Positions 62,493 to 64,000 of a DNA stretch of 64,000 bases are shown here, piece after piece (position 1 is the first letter of the stretch; every line of letters starts with the position of its first letter). The stretch is from Symbiodinium sp. CCMP2592 (Eukaryota > Sar > Dinophyceae > Suessiales > Symbiodiniaceae). The translations under genes and the position numbers were made by a program. The notes beneath the pieces were generated by a model. The model saw only the letters and a list, made by a program, of their open reading frames with translations, had not been told where the DNA came from and did not search any database. Location of the stretch: assembly GCA_905221615.1 (NCBI GenBank), contig CAJNDT010000315.1:1-64000 (forward strand), read 5' to 3'.

Positions 62493-64000
62493 GAAGTTGG
62501 TAGCTTGCCCGCCATCCGTCTAATCTCGCTGACGCAAGCCCAAAGTTCATAAAATCCCGGATCGGCCGTCATGGGATTGGAGAGGCTCAGTCGGAGCAGG
62601 GAAGAAGAACCACCGGGGCGGATGTTGAGGGCGGCCGTGGCAGCGGTGCGCAGGCGGTGGATGGTGGCATCGGCCAACGGGGCTCCAGAGCAACCATGGA
62701 GGGCCTTTGCCCAACACTTGGCAGGAAGAACCAGCAGTTTAAGGCAACCTGGTGCCCGAGAGCGACGCAGCGCTTTCCAGATGAGCGTCAAAGCCAAGCA
62801 GCAATCGCGAACCACAGCATTCCGGACACGGGCCCCGAACGAGAGTACACCGCCCAACTCCCGGGCGGCCTCCACCACAGGAAAGCCCAACCCCTTGATG
62901 GCCTTGCGACATGCAGGCTGCGTGGCCCAAACAAAGGTCTTTAAAGAGTCCAGCTGGAGACGGAGCAGATCCATGAAGCACTGGACCAGCGTGCAGGCTC
63001 GCGCCAAAGATGCGGGAGAGTGAGTGGTGCAAGCCAGGTTGTCGACATAGCTCAAAGAGCGAATCGACGGCGCGAAGACCTGCATATATGAGTGGAAGGC
63101 CCAGTCGGCCAGCACCATAGCAACAGGGCTCAGGGGACAACCTTCGGGGAAACCCGATGTGGACCGAAGCGGAGGGCCCACCTGGCCACGGATCAAAAAG
63201 CGACGTTCAGTGCCTTGAAGAAAAGAAGTCCAAGGTGCAAGGAGCCGCCAAGGAAAACCAACTTGGGAGGCCAATGCAAGCAGTGGTAAGCGGGGCAGGT
63301 TATTGAAGCACTTGATGATATCCGTGGAGAGACCCAACATGGGGGTACGGCCCTGGCAACTAAGCTCAACCTCAAGCTGCAAACTGAACCAGAGCTCGGC
63401 AGCCTCATGGCCGGGTACAAAGCCAAACAGGCCGTCGGGTACGAGGCGTCGCAAGGCGGAAAGAGTCTGACGGGCCCTGATCCCAGCCCAGGTTCGCTAA
63501 ATCACGGAGTAAAGGCAAATGGGCCGAAAACCCTGGGCATCAGTGCGACCGTTGCGCTTGCTGAGCATGCACACAAAGCCTACCAGCAGTTGTCGAGGCC
63601 ATTCCCGCTCCTCCAGCTCGATGGCTTTCAGGAGAGCCAGCAGTTCTGCCGTGCGACAGGGAGGCAGATGAAGGAGGTCGTCGCGAGCCCAGCCATCGGG
63701 GCCGCGGGCGGCACGCACCTTGAAGCGCCGGAGGGCGGCACACCAGCACGCAGCATCAATGTCAGGCAAATCAAAGGTGTGCCGAGGCATGAAAGCCTTT
63801 GCAAAGTCAAGGAAGCGCTGCCAATCATCAGCAGTAGTGGAAGCATGTTGTTGCCAACGGGGGGCCCATAATTGTTGAAACTCAATACACAAATCGGTCA
63901 CAGAAGAGAGCGTCTGTACCTGCTCAAGTTCTTGGCCGAAAGAAGAAAGGCTTTCCGCAAGTGTGCACACCGTATCATCAGTAGCAATGACCTGAGTGGG
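62375..64000 (-). pseudogene. LINE reverse transcriptase with one internal stop
   Basis: The frame is open from the window edge to 62375 except for TAG at 63497-63499, where related RTs usually have an aromatic residue (FRPICLYSVI*RTWAGI). RT motifs are in order: AARGPDGW (fingers), STDIIKCFN (motif A Asp), GFPEGCPLSP (motif B) and SYVDNL (motif C, YVDN in place of YxDD). The Asn in the last position may be a family trait of dinoflagellate LINEs or a loss. Reads such as the 133- and 154-codon frames overlapping it are shadows. Confidence 0.82.

Larger units (their letters stand above)
60640..64000 (-). mobile_element. LINE-type retrotransposon, broken, 5' end beyond the window
   Basis: A contiguous non-LTR polymerase on the minus strand: RT, then thumb/connection, a zinc finger, then RNase H, with the stop at 60716. 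Its GC-rich composition contrasts sharply with the TTTAGGG text to the left. It has at least three lesions: TAG at 63497-63499, a frameshift near 62490-62525, and a compensating one near 62250-62290. An endonuclease domain would lie upstream, beyond 64000. No target duplication can be assessed. Confidence 0.85.

Noticed and set aside
60943..63140. Plus and minus ORFs of 60 to 222 codons over the LINE
   Set aside because: They are alternative-frame shadows of the RT and RNase H frames.
63497..63499. TAG reassigned as a sense codon
   Set aside because: The HIR, FNIP and nucleotidyltransferase frames have no in-frame TAG, and the LINE also has frameshifts, so simple decay explains it.

Overview
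This window looks like nuclear DNA of a dinoflagellate, most likely Symbiodiniaceae or another member of Suessiales (inference). Supporting signs: recognisable genes are sparse; degenerate TTTAGGG/CCCTAAA blocks are scattered through the interior; one gene uses GA-AG and GC-AG introns flanked by short direct repeats; there is a decayed alveolate-type mitochondrial cox1; and there are FNIP-type leucine-rich repeats, a dinoflagellate-style LINE and many small inverted-repeat (MITE-like) elements.

Layout. 1-3870: GC-rich DNA with weak exon candidates, MITEs and a TTTAGGG block. 3871-7346 (minus): an eight-exon gene for a hypersensitive-induced-response (HIR)/SPFH band-7 protein, reconstructed here by hand; its exons are 24 to 331 nt and its introns consist largely of MITE-like and telomere-like sequence. 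8094-8222: end of a Copia RNase H. 9780-12590: a 2.6 kb block bounded by an inverted poly-C/AT repeat, holding a cox1 pseudogene (NUMT) and an array of long hairpin repeats. 12600-34800: short coding-like islands, none assigned to a family, between MITEs and telomere-like arrays. 34800-39140: minisatellites, a mosaic segmental duplication and a 21-bp satellite with a three-monomer higher-order period. 39140-51230: more MITEs, arrays and coding-like islands. 51748-53016 (minus): an intact 422-codon Pol-beta-superfamily nucleotidyltransferase. 55640-55922: a compound trinucleotide array. 56018-56950: an FNIP-repeat protein. 57440-57943 (minus): a zinc-knuckle-like ORF. 60640-64000 (minus): a LINE with reverse transcriptase, zinc finger and RNase H, broken by one nonsense codon and two frameshifts and running off the right edge.

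The most interesting signal is intron structure. In the HIR gene, intron 2 matches MITE family F over nearly its whole length, and introns 3, 4 and 5 end at termini of three unrelated MITE families (E, C, B). Direct repeats of 2 to 16 nt sit at the splice junctions. Telomere-like arrays fill other introns, and elsewhere in the window they interrupt MITEs or lie between duplicated unique segments. Together this suggests introns built from several MITE families and possibly from telomere-like inserts.

No rRNA, tRNA, CRISPR array or bacterial-style operon was seen. The MITE family letters A to N are local labels used only here.
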